Assembly: GCA_963828215.1 (NCBI GenBank)
Contig: CAWHFO010000078.1
Location: forward strand, 62,001 to 126,000
DNA from: CAVTJL01 sp963828215
GTDB taxonomy: Bacteria > Pseudomonadota > Alphaproteobacteria > Geminicoccales > Geminicoccaceae
DNA: 64,000 bases
Reading direction: 5' to 3'
The position numbers and the translations under genes are program-made. Below, in pieces: positions 1 to 9,720 of the stretch. Each line of letters opens with the position of its first letter. The first letter of the stretch is position 1. The notes beneath the pieces were generated by a model, which was not told the origin of the DNA, ran no database searches, and saw only the letters and a program-made list of their open reading frames with translations.

Positions 1-1
1 C

Positions 2-445
2 AAGGGCAACGTGGCACGTGGCGAGCGCTACCGGGAGCTCGTGGGCTCGCTCAAGGCCGAGCTCGACGGGCTCGTCAATCCGACGTGCGGTCTGCGCTGC
101 GCCCATGGCGTCCACGTCATGGACGACGTCTTCGAGGGACCCGAGCGGCAGCACCTGCCGGACGTCGTGATCAGCTGGGACGAGACCGCCAAGGTGATGC
201 GCGAGGTCCGGGGCCCGACCGCCGGGCTCGTCACCGGCAAGGCGCCCTTCGAGGTGCCGGCCTACTATACGGGCAACCACCGGGCCTACGCCTTCGCCGC
301 CGCGCGCGGTCCCGGCGTCGTGGCCGGGAGCCGGCTGGCTCGGGGCCACATCCTCGACATTGCCCCCACGGTGCTGGGTCTGCTCGGCGTCGAGCCGCCG
401 GCCCATCTCGAGGGCACGGCCTGGCCCGAGGTCGCGGCCGCTTGA
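2..445 (+). CDS. Alkaline phosphatase/sulfatase superfamily protein, C-terminal part (5' truncated by window edge)
   Basis: The reading frame is open from the left edge of the window, so only the last ~147 residues are visible. The final 60 residues contain a segment reading GHILDIAPTVLGLLG followed by an acidic-proline stretch. This is the usual C-terminal signature of type I phosphodiesterase/nucleotide pyrophosphatase and sulfatase-like enzymes, where the last core helix precedes a loop ending in a short tail. The catalytic metal-binding N-terminal part lies outside the window, so substrate cannot be inferred. It ends 28 bases before an asparagine-synthetase-like gene on the same strand and may belong to the same locus. 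Family assignment is fairly secure; exact function is unknown. Confidence 0.75.
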   Translation, partial: KGNVARGERYRELVGSLKAELDGLVNPTCGLRCAHGVHVMDDVFEGPERQHLPDVVISWDETAKVMREVRGPTAGLVTGKAPFEVPAYYTGNHRAYAFAAARGPGVVAGSRLARGHILDIAPTVLGLLGVEPPAHLEGTAWPEVAAA

Positions 446-473
446 CCAGCCCCTGCTGCCCGGAGACACCCCG

Positions 474-2375
474 ATGTGCGGACTAGCCGGCCTCGCCTGC
501 GCCACGCCGGGCTGCAATCTCGACCATGCCGCCATCGTCCGGCGGATGTGCGACACGATCGCCTGCCGCGGCCCCGACGACAGCGGCATCGACAGCTATG
601 ACGGCGTGTGCCTCGGCTCGCGGCGGCTCGCCATCCAGGACCTCTCGCCGGCCGGCCATATGCCCATGACCGACGAGACCGGCCGCTGGACCCTCGCCTA
701 CAATGGCGAGCTCTACAACGCGCCCGACCTCAAGGCCGAGCTTCTGGCTCTCGGCCACACCTTCCGCTCCACCGGCGACACCGAGGTGCTGCTCAGGGCC
801 ATGGCCGAGTGGGGCAAGGCGGTGCTGCCCCGGCTGATGGGCATCTTCGCCTTCGCGCTGCAGGACCGGACGAGCGGCGAGGTCATGCTGGTCCGCGACC
901 ATTTCGGGATCAAGCCGCTCTACTACATGGCGCGGGACGGCCATGTGCTGTTCAGCTCCGAGCTGAAGACCCTGGTCCAGGCCCACGCCGCCCCCAAGGT
1001 CGACCGCATGAGCCTCGTCGAGTGGTCGCTCTACCGCAACCTCGACTCGCCCTCGCCCGAGACCCTTGTCGAGGACGTGCTCTCGGTCCTGCCGGGCGAG
1101 GTCGTGACCCTCCATGAGGGTCGGATCCACCGCGGCTTCTACTACCGCCCCGCCGACGCCGTGAGCGAGACCGAGTACCGCCGATTCGAGGGAATGCGAC
1201 CCGAGGCCGTGGTCGACGAGCTGGACGCGGCGCTGACCAAGGTGGTGCACGAGCAGCTCGTGTCCGACGTGCCGGTCGGCACGCTGCTCTCGGGCGGACT
1301 CAACTCCTCCCTGATCACCGCCATGTCCGGCAAGGTCCGCCAGGACCTGAAGGCCTTCCACGTCTCGGTGGCAGGGGCTGGAGGCCATGACGAGCAGCCC
1401 TACGCGGAGGCGCTCTGCAAGGCGCATGGGCTGGAGCTCGTGCCGATGCGGCTCGACGGCCCCTTGTTTCGGCGTACGCTCGCCCGCGTCACATGGCTCT
1501 CCGACCTGCCGCTCACCCACCCGAACTCGGTGGCGTACCACCTGATCAGCAAAGTGGCGCGCGAGCACGGCGTCATCGTCCTTCTGTCGGGCGAAGGTGC
1601 CGACGAGCTGTTCGGCGGCTATGCCTGGGCCTACCGGCGGCGCAAGCGGCTGGCGGCGATGCGGCCCTGGCTCGACCGGATACCGCCCAAGCTGCGGGAG
1701 CTCATCGCCCTCCTCGTCTACGCCCAGGCCGGAATGCCGGTCGCCGCCCACCGCTTCCGCGACCTCCTGCCGCCGACGGTCGAGCTCGTCGACCGCTTCG
1801 CCAGGCGCGACCAGGAGGAGGAGTGCACCCTGGCCTACGGCTTCGTGGCGGATCGGAATGAGCGAGCGGTGCTGGGCGGGATGCTGGCTGACCTGGGTGA
1901 CTTCCTGACACCGCTGCTGCGCCGCCTCGACCGTACGAGCATGGGCGCCTCGGTCGAGTGCCGGGTACCGTTCCTCGACCCGCGCCTCGCCGCCAAGGCG
2001 GTCAACCTGCCCCTCGACTACAAGATCGGCAAGCGCGCCGACAAATGGGTGCTGAAGGAGGTGGCGAAGCGCTACATGCCGGCCCATCTGGTCACTCGAC
2101 CCAAGATGGGCTTCCCGCTGCCGCTCGACGACTATATCGCCCCGCTCGCCGACCCGACCTTCTTCGTCGGCGGATTCCTCGAGACGGTGCTGGGCTTCAG
2201 TCGGACCGGCATCGAGCGCCAGCTCGGCCAGTGGCGACGCTTCGTCTACGGCAGCTTCGGCCTCGTGACCCTCGAGATGTGGGGCCGGCTCTACCTCATG
2301 GGCGAGACGATCGACGCTCTGGACGCCCGCATCGCCGCGCTCGAGGCCGAGGCCGGGCTGGACCACGCAAGCTGA
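474..2375 (+). CDS. asnB: Asparagine synthase (glutamine-hydrolysing) family protein, copy 1
   Basis: A 633-residue class II glutamine amidotransferase fused to an ATP-pyrophosphatase synthetase domain. The start at 474 places the nucleophile Cys at position 2 (MCGLAG). The open frame extends further upstream, but that extension would bury the cysteine. Visible glutaminase motifs are RLAIQDLS, YNGELYN (about residue 76) and GDTEV. In the synthetase half, the PP-loop reads SGGLNSS: residue 277 is Asn where the family normally has Asp. GEGADELFGGY (Glu374, Asp377, Glu378) and RTSMGASVECRVPFLD are intact. It is the first of three tandem homologues upstream of a polysaccharide flippase. Such paralogues can amidate sugar acids rather than make free asparagine, so the true acceptor is uncertain. 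Confidence 0.85.
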   Translation: MCGLAGLACATPGCNLDHAAIVRRMCDTIACRGPDDSGIDSYDGVCLGSRRLAIQDLSPAGHMPMTDETGRWTLAYNGELYNAPDLKAELLALGHTFRSTGDTEVLLRAMAEWGKAVLPRLMGIFAFALQDRTSGEVMLVRDHFGIKPLYYMARDGHVLFSSELKTLVQAHAAPKVDRMSLVEWSLYRNLDSPSPETLVEDVLSVLPGEVVTLHEGRIHRGFYYRPADAVSETEYRRFEGMRPEAVVDELDAALTKVVHEQLVSDVPVGTLLSGGLNSSLITAMSGKVRQDLKAFHVSVAGAGGHDEQPYAEALCKAHGLELVPMRLDGPLFRRTLARVTWLSDLPLTHPNSVAYHLISKVAREHGVIVLLSGEGADELFGGYAWAYRRRKRLAAMRPWLDRIPPKLRELIALLVYAQAGMPVAAHRFRDLLPPTVELVDRFARRDQEEECTLAYGFVADRNERAVLGGMLADLGDFLTPLLRRLDRTSMGASVECRVPFLDPRLAAKAVNLPLDYKIGKRADKWVLKEVAKRYMPAHLVTRPKMGFPLPLDDYIAPLADPTFFVGGFLETVLGFSRTGIERQLGQWRRFVYGSFGLVTLEMWGRLYLMGETIDALDARIAALEAEAGLDHAS

Positions 2376-2747
2376 GGCTCCGCCGCCACGGACGGCTCTC
2401 GTACCCCGCTGCCCAGGAGCCCGGGCCCGAGATCTGGACGTCGGGCATCGAGCCCGCTATCGTCCCCCGCGCCTGCCGTCGAGGGGAGATTGCCTCCGCC
2501 GTTCGCCGGGGCGCAGCTGGAACGCCCATGGTCGAGAGGCCTCTTTTAGGACTGTCCCCGGGGCGATCGCCGCGTCATGGCCGGGCCATGCGCCGTTCCT
2601 TGCTCCTCGGAGATCAAGCGCTGGACGCGAGAGCACATCCAGTCGGTCGCGATGGTCGAGATCGCGGCCTCCGGTTTGTTGCTTGGCAGGTCTCCTAGAG
2701 GTACCGTTATGCCTACAGTGGGCGGCGACCGGAGAATTCTTGACTCG
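2376..2747. other. 372-base gap between asnB copies 1 and 2, no gene recognised
   Basis: No reading frame here resembles a protein family. The plus-strand frame of copy 2 is open back to 2577, but those residues precede the required Met-Cys start. Base composition falls toward the right end, where the AT-richer copy 2 begins. A GGAG element lies about 13 bases before that gene's ATG. No clear promoter or terminator was found. Confidence 0.4.
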
Positions 2748-4660
2748 ATGTGCGGCATTTTCGGCATACTCCACCACAACTCGGACGTACTTCCCGATCG
2801 ACATCGGCTTGAGCAAGCGGCCGACTTGCTCCGTCATCGCGGTCCCGACAATACGGGGATATCATCCTTCCCAGGAGTGGGCCTGGTCCATACGCGTCTT
2901 TCTCTCCTTGATCTTGCCACGCGAAGCAATCAACCTTTCTTTGATCGAACCGGTCGCTACTGTCTTGTCTTTAATGGCGAGATATACAACTTTCGAGAGC
3001 TACGCGCCCTTCTCGAAGCGCGGGGAGTAGTCTTCCAAACCACCGGCGACACCGAGGTTCTTCTCGAAAGCCTTCTCAATTTCGGCGTGGTGGCCGCGCT
3101 GCCGCAGCTGGAAGGGATGTTCGCTTTCGCGTTGCTTGACAAAGAGACGAACGAGATCGTCCTTGCCCGCGACCGCTTCGGCACTAAGCCGTTGTTCACG
3201 TACAGCAATAATGACGTCTTTCTGTTCGCCTCGGAAATTTTTACTCTGCTACCCTGGATCGAGGCGGAGCCGAACTTTCCTGCCATCTCGGCATTCTTGC
3301 TCGGATTCAGCGGGCCGACAACGGGATTTACGTTCCTCAGGCATGTCAAGTTCGTCGAGCCAGGCACCATGATCATCGTCCGGCCTGGCAAGAAGCCTGA
3401 GCATCATACCTTCGCGTCGCTAACCGACTTTGCGGACGAGAAGGAGGCTGAGCTACTGAGTGCGACCCCTGAATCGCGCTCGATCGACATCCTTGACGAT
3501 CTCCTACACCGGAGTGTGCGATCGCAGCTGTTCGCCGATGCTCCTGTCGGCGCTTTCTGTAGCGGCGGTGTGGACTCCGCGCTCATCATGGCCATCGCGA
3601 CCAAGTATCATAACAATCTCGCTGTATTTCACGCCAACGTGGTTGGGCCACTCAGCGAGCACGCAGCCGCGGCGTCGCTGGCGAGGCACCTGAAGCTTGA
3701 TATGAAGAGTGTGGATGTATCAGGTCAAGATCTCATCGAGTACATACCGGAGGTCATAGAACATTACGGTCATCCCTTTCAGGCTACGCTGAGCTCCGTT
3801 CCCCTTCTGCGCGTCTCAAGGCTCGCTCGGGCATGCGGCGTCAAGGCACTTCTGTCCGGCGAGGGGGCAGATGAGTGCTTCCTCGGATACAACTGGCTTG
3901 CGCCGACCAGCCCGAAGCGCCTGCGCCATATCCTTCGCCATGGCATCGGCCCGATTCGGACAGCGTTCTCGAACGGCGCCGGCTTCGCGAGGTCGCGTTA
4001 CTGGGGGCCCCCTGGTGCCGGCGGCGCTCAAGCCGACAGCAGCGCCGAGCTTCTTCTCGCCTTCCACAGTCGCTTCGAGGTGGCCGAGGAGGTGAGCAAC
4101 ATAAGAAACCGCATCCTGGGGAGAAGAGAATGCAAGGCCAACCTGTCATCCATCAAGTCCTTGGATCTACTTGGCTACAATCTCCGCGCTCTATTGCATC
4201 GCAATGATGCGATGGGAATGGCGGCCAGCATAGAGGCCCGGTTTCCATTTTTGGACACCGGAGTGGTACGCGCTGCCGTCAGCATGCCCTCCAAATATAA
4301 GATGCGATTCGCGCCCACGTCATTTCACCACGAGCACCCTCTGTTTGCCGATAAGTGGATTTTCGGAAGATCGCCGACCGATATCTGCCGACGACGATCA
4401 GCCGACGCCCGAAGCAGGCGTTTGCCGGCAGGGCTTATGCAGCATCGCGCCTCATCGTAGACCGCAATTTGCTTCGGGGGTCGTTCATTGGTGAGCTCTT
4501 TGAGATTTCTGAGGACAAAGTTGATATCCTATATGAAAAATCAACCGACGACCTCAAATTCAGACTTCTTCAGCTTGAGATGTGGGTGGGCTTATTCCTG
4601 TACGGCGCCTCGAAAGAGCAGTTGGCCGCCAGGCTTCGCGACTGCGTTCAGCTACGCTAG
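2748..4660 (+). pseudogene. asnB: Asparagine synthase family protein, copy 2, one frameshift
   Basis: Starts MCGIFG, so Cys2 is in place. The glutaminase motifs RHRGPDN, FNGEIYN and GDTEV are canonical, as are the synthetase motifs SGGVDS (Asp276) and GEGADECFLGY. The frame breaks near 4360-4363. Upstream coding ends in ADKWI and the family sequence resumes one frame back as FRKIADRYLP, running to a TAG at 4658-4660. Restoring one T in the TTTT run rejoins them into about 637 residues. The gene is clearly AT-richer than both flanking copies, which suggests separate acquisition. Either a recent one-base deletion inactivated it or the run was miscounted. Its catalytic residues are all present, so it is the only fully canonical copy of the three. 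Confidence 0.8.
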
Positions 4661-4868
4661 CGCGGTAACGCACACGGGAGGTGAAGATGATCTATCCCTT
4701 GGTGGTGGCACGGTCGGCTTCTCTATGGGAGCTATTTCCAGAGGGCTTGGGCTCGCCTCTTGCCATTGAAGGCACCGCCGGAGCGCCCATGGGTCAAAAG
4801 GGCACAAGCGGGCCCAGGCCCGAGCGACGCTACGCCCGACCAATGCGGTGCTGACCGAAGGATCTGTC

Positions 4869-6764
4869 ATGGCGGCGCTCGCTGGATGTCTCATTCTCGA
4901 TGCCGGTGCCGTGCGGCCGCAGTCCGATCTGGTCCGGCGGCTCTGCGCTATGCAGGGCCACCGCGGCGCCGACCCCGTCCGGGTGGTGGCCGCGGGCGAG
5001 GCCATGGTCGCGGCGAGCGGGCTACCCTTGACCGATCCGAGCCCGGAGGGCTTGCAGCCGATGCAGGAGGAGGCCGACGGCGACCTCGTCGTCTGCCTGG
5101 ATGGCCTGATCGTCAATCAAGCGGCGCTGCGCGCGGAGCTCGAGGCGCAGGGCTACGTCTTCCGCACCCGCTCCGACACCGAAGTGGTGCTGCGCGCCTT
5201 CGCCGCCTGGGGCGAGGCCTGCCTCGACCGGCTCGACGGCATGTTCGCGCTCGTCGTCCTCGACCGGCGCCGCCGACGGCTGCTGCTCGCGCGCGACCCC
5301 CACGCGCTGAAGCCGTTGCATTACTGTATAGAGGCTGGCGTCCTCTACTGGTCCTCGGAGATCAAGCCGCTGCTCGAGGTGCTGGGCCAGCGCAGGCTCG
5401 ACTTCCGTCCGCTGCTCGAGTTTGTGCTCTATTGCTACCCGATGCCGCCGGCGACGCTCTTCGCCGAGGTGCGGAGCCTCGCGCCCGGCGAGGTGCTCGA
5501 AGTCGGGGACGGCCGTATCGAGGAGCGGCGCATTGACCGTCCGCTCGGCGCCTATGTCGACCGCGGTCGCTACGAGGAGCTCGCGCGCATGCCGGTGGGG
5601 CACGCGCTCGACGAGCTGGACAGGACCCTGGCCGAGAGCGTGCACGTGTGGGCCGGCTGTGGCGCCGAGCTCGGCCTGGCGCTCAGCGGCGGGGTCAATT
5701 CGGCGGTGCTCGCAGCGCTGGGGCGGCGCTCTGACATGAGAGTGGCCGTCCATCTCTCGGTGCCCGACGATCCCCGGCTCGATGAGCGGCGGACCGCCGA
5801 GGAGATCGCCCGGCATGTCGGCATCGGCCTCGAGGTCGTCGAGATGTCGGGCGTGGAGTATCGCCGCCGCCTCGCCCGGACGACCTGGGCCAACGAGATG
5901 CCCCTGTGGCACATGCAGTGCGTCGGCTTCGACCTCATCTACGAGCGCGCTCAGGCGCTGGGCCTGCGCGCGCTCATGACCGGCGAGGGCGTGGGTGGGC
6001 CGCTCGGCGTGGAGGGCGGCCGCCACAGCTCCGCCTTTTGGCTGATCCCCAGCCTGAGCGCCTTGCGGCGACTGCCCAGCTCGGTCGGGCGGGCGCTGCA
6101 TCGTCTGGCCTGCGCCGAGGCCGGCGCCGCCGTCGGTAGCCCCGCCTTCTCCTATGGGTTCCCCTTCGCGCTCAACACGATCGACGGCATGGCGCGCCGC
6201 GAGCTCCTGGACGAGGCGATGGCGGCCTACGCTTTCGTGCGCGACCCACGACGGCGCGCGATCCACGCCCTTAAGCTCGCGGACCTCCTGCAATGGCAGC
6301 CGATCCTGAGCCACAAGCAGGACCGCCTCGGCATGGCGAGGGGGCTGGAGTATCGCAGCCCGTTCCGCGACCTCCCCTCGCTGCGCCTCGGCGCTAGCCT
6401 GCCGCTCAACCTCAACATGCGCAAGGGCACGGTCAAGTGGGCGCTCAAGGAGGTGGCCTGCCGCTATCTGCCGCGCGATATCGCGTTCAGGAAGAAGGTC
6501 GCGTTCGACCTGCCGGCCGCCCAGTACATTGCGCCGCTGGCGCGGATCGAGTTCCTGCGCGGCGGGTTCTGCCAGGAGGCGTTCGCGATCGGCGAGCGCA
6601 GCCTCGAGGCCCTTCTCGCCGACCCCGTCAGGAATTTCGCCACCATCTTCAAGCTCGTCCACATCGAGATCTGGGGCCAACTCTTCCTTCACGGCCGGAG
6701 CGTGTCGGAGGTCGAGGCGTGGATCGCCGGCTTCGAGCCGAAGGCGCAGGCTGCCCGTGTCTGA
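4869..6764 (+). CDS. Asparagine-synthetase-like protein, copy 3, with degenerate active sites
   Basis: 631 residues, collinear with copy 1 over its full length, but key residues are replaced. It starts MAALAG, so the Cys2 nucleophile is missing. The YNGELYN motif has become LDGLIVN, and RLAIQDLS has become SGLPLTDPS. In the synthetase domain the PP-loop is SGGVNSA (Asn277 for Asp), and GEGADE has become GEGVGG (Gly376 and Gly377 for Asp and Glu). The frame is intact, high-GC and ends overlapping the flippase start, so it is not obviously decaying. It could be an ammonia-using or non-catalytic partner of copy 1, or an enzyme with altered chemistry. An upstream in-frame TTG-like start at 4848 would not restore a cysteine. 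Confidence 0.8.
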   Translation: MAALAGCLILDAGAVRPQSDLVRRLCAMQGHRGADPVRVVAAGEAMVAASGLPLTDPSPEGLQPMQEEADGDLVVCLDGLIVNQAALRAELEAQGYVFRTRSDTEVVLRAFAAWGEACLDRLDGMFALVVLDRRRRRLLLARDPHALKPLHYCIEAGVLYWSSEIKPLLEVLGQRRLDFRPLLEFVLYCYPMPPATLFAEVRSLAPGEVLEVGDGRIEERRIDRPLGAYVDRGRYEELARMPVGHALDELDRTLAESVHVWAGCGAELGLALSGGVNSAVLAALGRRSDMRVAVHLSVPDDPRLDERRTAEEIARHVGIGLEVVEMSGVEYRRRLARTTWANEMPLWHMQCVGFDLIYERAQALGLRALMTGEGVGGPLGVEGGRHSSAFWLIPSLSALRRLPSSVGRALHRLACAEAGAAVGSPAFSYGFPFALNTIDGMARRELLDEAMAAYAFVRDPRRRAIHALKLADLLQWQPILSHKQDRLGMARGLEYRSPFRDLPSLRLGASLPLNLNMRKGTVKWALKEVACRYLPRDIAFRKKVAFDLPAAQYIAPLARIEFLRGGFCQEAFAIGERSLEALLADPVRNFATIFKLVHIEIWGQLFLHGRSVSEVEAWIAGFEPKAQAARV

Positions 6765-8211
6765 CCTCGCCCGCCGCGCCGCCCGGGGTGCGGTCGTCAG
6801 CATGACGGGCCAGTGCTGGCTCACCTTCGCGGCCTTCGTCGTGGCGGCGGTGCTGGCCAGGGCGCTCGGACCCGCCGCCTATGGAGCCTATGCCCTCGTC
6901 TACTCCGTCCTGCTGACTATCGAGCTCGCCGGCCGGCTCGGCATCCCCCAGGCGGTCAGCCGCATGGTCGCGAGCAACGCAGCGCCCACGGCCGAGATCG
7001 CCGCCACCAGCATCACCGCGACCGCCGTCCTCTCGCTCGCCATCCTCGCGGCCTCCTGGCTCCTCGCAGACCGGCTCGGCCGGCTGTTCGGCCTCGACGG
7101 AGGCCGCCTGTTCCGCATCGCGATCTTGGACGTGCCCTTCTACTGCCTCTACTTCACCATCGCGCACGTGCTGAACGGCCAGCGCCGCTTCGTTGTCGGC
7201 GCCGCCGCCTCGAGCGTCTACGGCGCTGCGCGTGTCGTGGGTGCCCTCCTCCTCATGAGCGGCCTCGTGGCTGCCACTATCGAGGCAGCGCTCGTCCTCA
7301 ACGTCCTCGCCTCGATCTCCGTCCTGATCTTCGTCGCCGCCTGGGTGCCGCTCGCCTATCTGCGCCCGGATGCCTCCCGGCTGCGGCCGCTGGCGGCGAT
7401 CGCCCTGCCGGTGGCGGCACTGGGCATCGGCCATCAGGTGGTCATGGGCCTCGACCTCTGGGTGCTCAATGCGGCAGGGGCCGTGCCGGCCGAGGTGAAG
7501 GGCTTTTATTCGGCCGCCCTCAACCTCGCCCGCGTCCCCAATATCTTCGGCACCGTCGCCGCGGTCGTGCTGCTGCCCTCGGTCGCCAAGTGCGTGGGCT
7601 CCGGTGATCGCGCCGCCCTCACCGGCGCCGTGCGCGGCGGGCTGCGCATCGTCCTTCTGGCCCTGGTCCCGACGGTGACGCTGCTGGCCGTCGAGGCGCA
7701 GCCGCTGATGGCGCTGGTGTTCTCGGGGCCCTACTCCCTCGGCGCTCCCTATCTCCAGGTCCTGGCGGTCGCCCATGGCGGCTTCTTCACCCTCTTCTTC
7801 ATGCTCGGCTATGTCGGCATCGCCAGCGGCGCCGAACGCGGCATGGCGCTCATCATAGCGGCGCTGCTGCCGCTCGCCTTCGTGGCCGAGACGATCCTGA
7901 CGCGCGAGCTCGGCGCCATCGGCGCAGCACTGGGAGCGCTCGCCGCAACCGCGACCGGCACTTTCGCGGTGGCGGCCCTTCTCTGGCGCCGGATCGGGCC
8001 GCTGATCGACGGCCGCCTCGTCCTCCAGCTCCTCGTGGCCGGCGCCGCGATGGCGGGCGGCGCGTGGCTCATCGACGCGAGGGGCCTCGCCCTTCTGCTC
8101 GAGATGGCCGCGGTGACAGCGGCCTACTGCATCCTCTTGCTCCTGATTGGCGCCGTAAGGCCAAGTGATCTTGCCCTTATCATCCGTCAGCGCGCATCCC
8201 CGACGGCCTGA
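6757..8211 (+). CDS. Polysaccharide flippase / oligosaccharide transporter (MATE/PST-like)
   Basis: About 484 residues, very hydrophobic, with roughly 12-14 predicted transmembrane segments. This matches the Wzx/PST branch of the MOP exporter superfamily, which moves lipid-linked glycans across the inner membrane. The N-terminus (SDLARRAARGAVVSMTGQ, then a long hydrophobic stretch) resembles the amphipathic helix and first membrane segment of this family. The start chosen is GTG at 6757, which overlaps the stop of asnB copy 3 by eight bases; ATG at 6802 is the alternative. The overlap implies translational coupling with copy 3. It links the asparagine-synthetase-like genes to surface-glycan export, as an inference from context. 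Confidence 0.8.
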   Translation: MSDLARRAARGAVVSMTGQCWLTFAAFVVAAVLARALGPAAYGAYALVYSVLLTIELAGRLGIPQAVSRMVASNAAPTAEIAATSITATAVLSLAILAASWLLADRLGRLFGLDGGRLFRIAILDVPFYCLYFTIAHVLNGQRRFVVGAAASSVYGAARVVGALLLMSGLVAATIEAALVLNVLASISVLIFVAAWVPLAYLRPDASRLRPLAAIALPVAALGIGHQVVMGLDLWVLNAAGAVPAEVKGFYSAALNLARVPNIFGTVAAVVLLPSVAKCVGSGDRAALTGAVRGGLRIVLLALVPTVTLLAVEAQPLMALVFSGPYSLGAPYLQVLAVAHGGFFTLFFMLGYVGIASGAERGMALIIAALLPLAFVAETILTRELGAIGAALGALAATATGTFAVAALLWRRIGPLIDGRLVLQLLVAGAAMAGGAWLIDARGLALLLEMAAVTAAYCILLLLIGAVRPSDLALIIRQRASPTA

Positions 8212-8338
8212 AGCGCACCGGTCCAGGGTCGCCGGCTGACGCACAGTCGCGATGCCGATCCGGGGGCTTGGAAGACGAGGCGAGAGATGACGGGCGGAGC
8301 TGGATGGCGCCGTCTGCGAGGAGCGGGTATCGGCCAGG

Positions 8339-9689
8339 GTGGCGCTCATCGCCTTCTCGAACCGCGAGTTCTACGAGAACGAGCTCGTCGTGTTTCCCTC
8401 GCCGCGAGCGACCAACCGCCGCTACGGCATCGCCTTCGAGCATGGGGCGGGTGCCACCGCCAAGGCCGGCGTGAACGACCTCGAGGCGCGGCGCGTGGTC
8501 GACCGCATCCTCGACTGGCTCGCCAACGATCCGCATCGCTCGCTGGGCGTCGCGGCGATGAACATGAAGCAGGCGGAGCATATCGAGGCGGTGCTGGCGG
8601 AACGGCTGGGCGAGCGGCCGGAGCTTCAGGCGCGCTTCGAGCAGGTCGCCAGCGGCGTTGAGCCTTTCTTCGTGAAGAACCTCGAGAACGTTCAAGGCGA
8701 CGAGCGCGACATCATCCTGATCTCGATGACCTGTGGCCCCGACCTGCTTGGAGGGCGCGTGCCGCAGCGCTTCGGGCCGATCAACCGCGACAGCGGCTGG
8801 CGCCGCCTCAACGTGCTGGTCACCCACGCCAAGGAGCGGATGGAGGTGTTCAGCACCATGCGCTCCACGGACGTTCTGCTCGGGGACCAGCCGAAGCGGG
8901 GCGTCGAGGTGCTGCATCGGTTCCTTGCGTTCGCGGAATCGGGAAGGCTCGGAACTCCTTCGCGCCGGAGCGGAAAGCAGCCGGACAGCGACTTCGGGGT
9001 AGCAGTCGCGGAAGCGCTGGGGCGCGAGGGCGATAGCTGCGAGCCGCAGCTTGGTGTCGCCGGCGTCTTCATCGACATCGCGGTGCGCGACCCTGACGAT
9101 CCCGGCGCCTTTCTCCTGGCCGTGGAGTGCGACGGCGCTGCCTACCATTCGAGCCTCTCCGCCCGGGACCGCGACCGGCTCTGCCAGGAGATTCCTCGAG
9201 GGCCTGGGCTGGGAGGTGCACAGGATCTGGTCCACCGACTGGTTCCGGGACCCCGAGACCGAGATCGGCCGGGTGCTCGGCCGGCTCGCACGGCTTCGCG
9301 AGCGGCGTGAGCCACCACCCGCCGCGAGCCTTCCAGCCCCGACCGCTCCCCTTGAGGAGGTTGAAACGACCGAAGAGGCCGGGGACGACCTCGACCGGAT
9401 CGTGGCGTCGCCGGTCACGACGGTCGAGGATGCGCGGACCCAGCTCGTGGCCCTTCGCGAGAACGAGATCGAGGTCGACTTCCCGACGGCCGACCCCGCC
9501 CGCGGCCTCCTGCGCCGGCAGACGCTCGACATGCTCCTGCGCTTTCGGCCCACCGACGTCGACGCGTTCCACCGCCTGATCCCCAAGGAGATGCGGGAAA
9601 GGACGGACGGCGAGCAGTTCGCCCGCTATGCCGGCCGGGTCTTCGAGATCCTGGAAACGGTCAGCCGCGAGCCCGCCGGGCTCGCTTGA
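8339..9689 (+). pseudogene. C-terminal remnant of a large superfamily I helicase with endonuclease-like domain
   Basis: Begins abruptly at LIAFSNREFYENELVVFPSP, a conserved segment deep inside AAA_11/AAA_12 helicases of the DUF4011 type. The N-terminal two-thirds, including Walker A, is absent. Later motifs are NVQGDERDIILISM and LNVLVTHAK (helicase domain 2). They are followed by VECDGAAYHSS and RDRDRL, typical of the MTES_1575-type restriction-endonuclease-like domain. Near 9190 the frame shifts by one base, and the continuation FLEGLGWEVHRIWSTDWF lies in the next frame to the stop at 9689. Truncation plus frameshift indicates a relic, perhaps of a defence-type protein. A tyrosine-arginine codon pair at 8329 may be a last trace of the missing HYRSRH motif. 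Confidence 0.7.
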
Positions 9690-9720
9690 GGGCTGACACG
9701 AAAGGTCGCGGGTGCTCGTT

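Noticed and set aside
483..2366. Long open frame on the minus strand opposite asnB copy 1
   Set aside because: It mirrors the codon structure of a high-GC gene, has no family motifs and no ribosome-binding site. Similar antisense frames lie opposite asnB3, murJ-trpS, infB and pnp.
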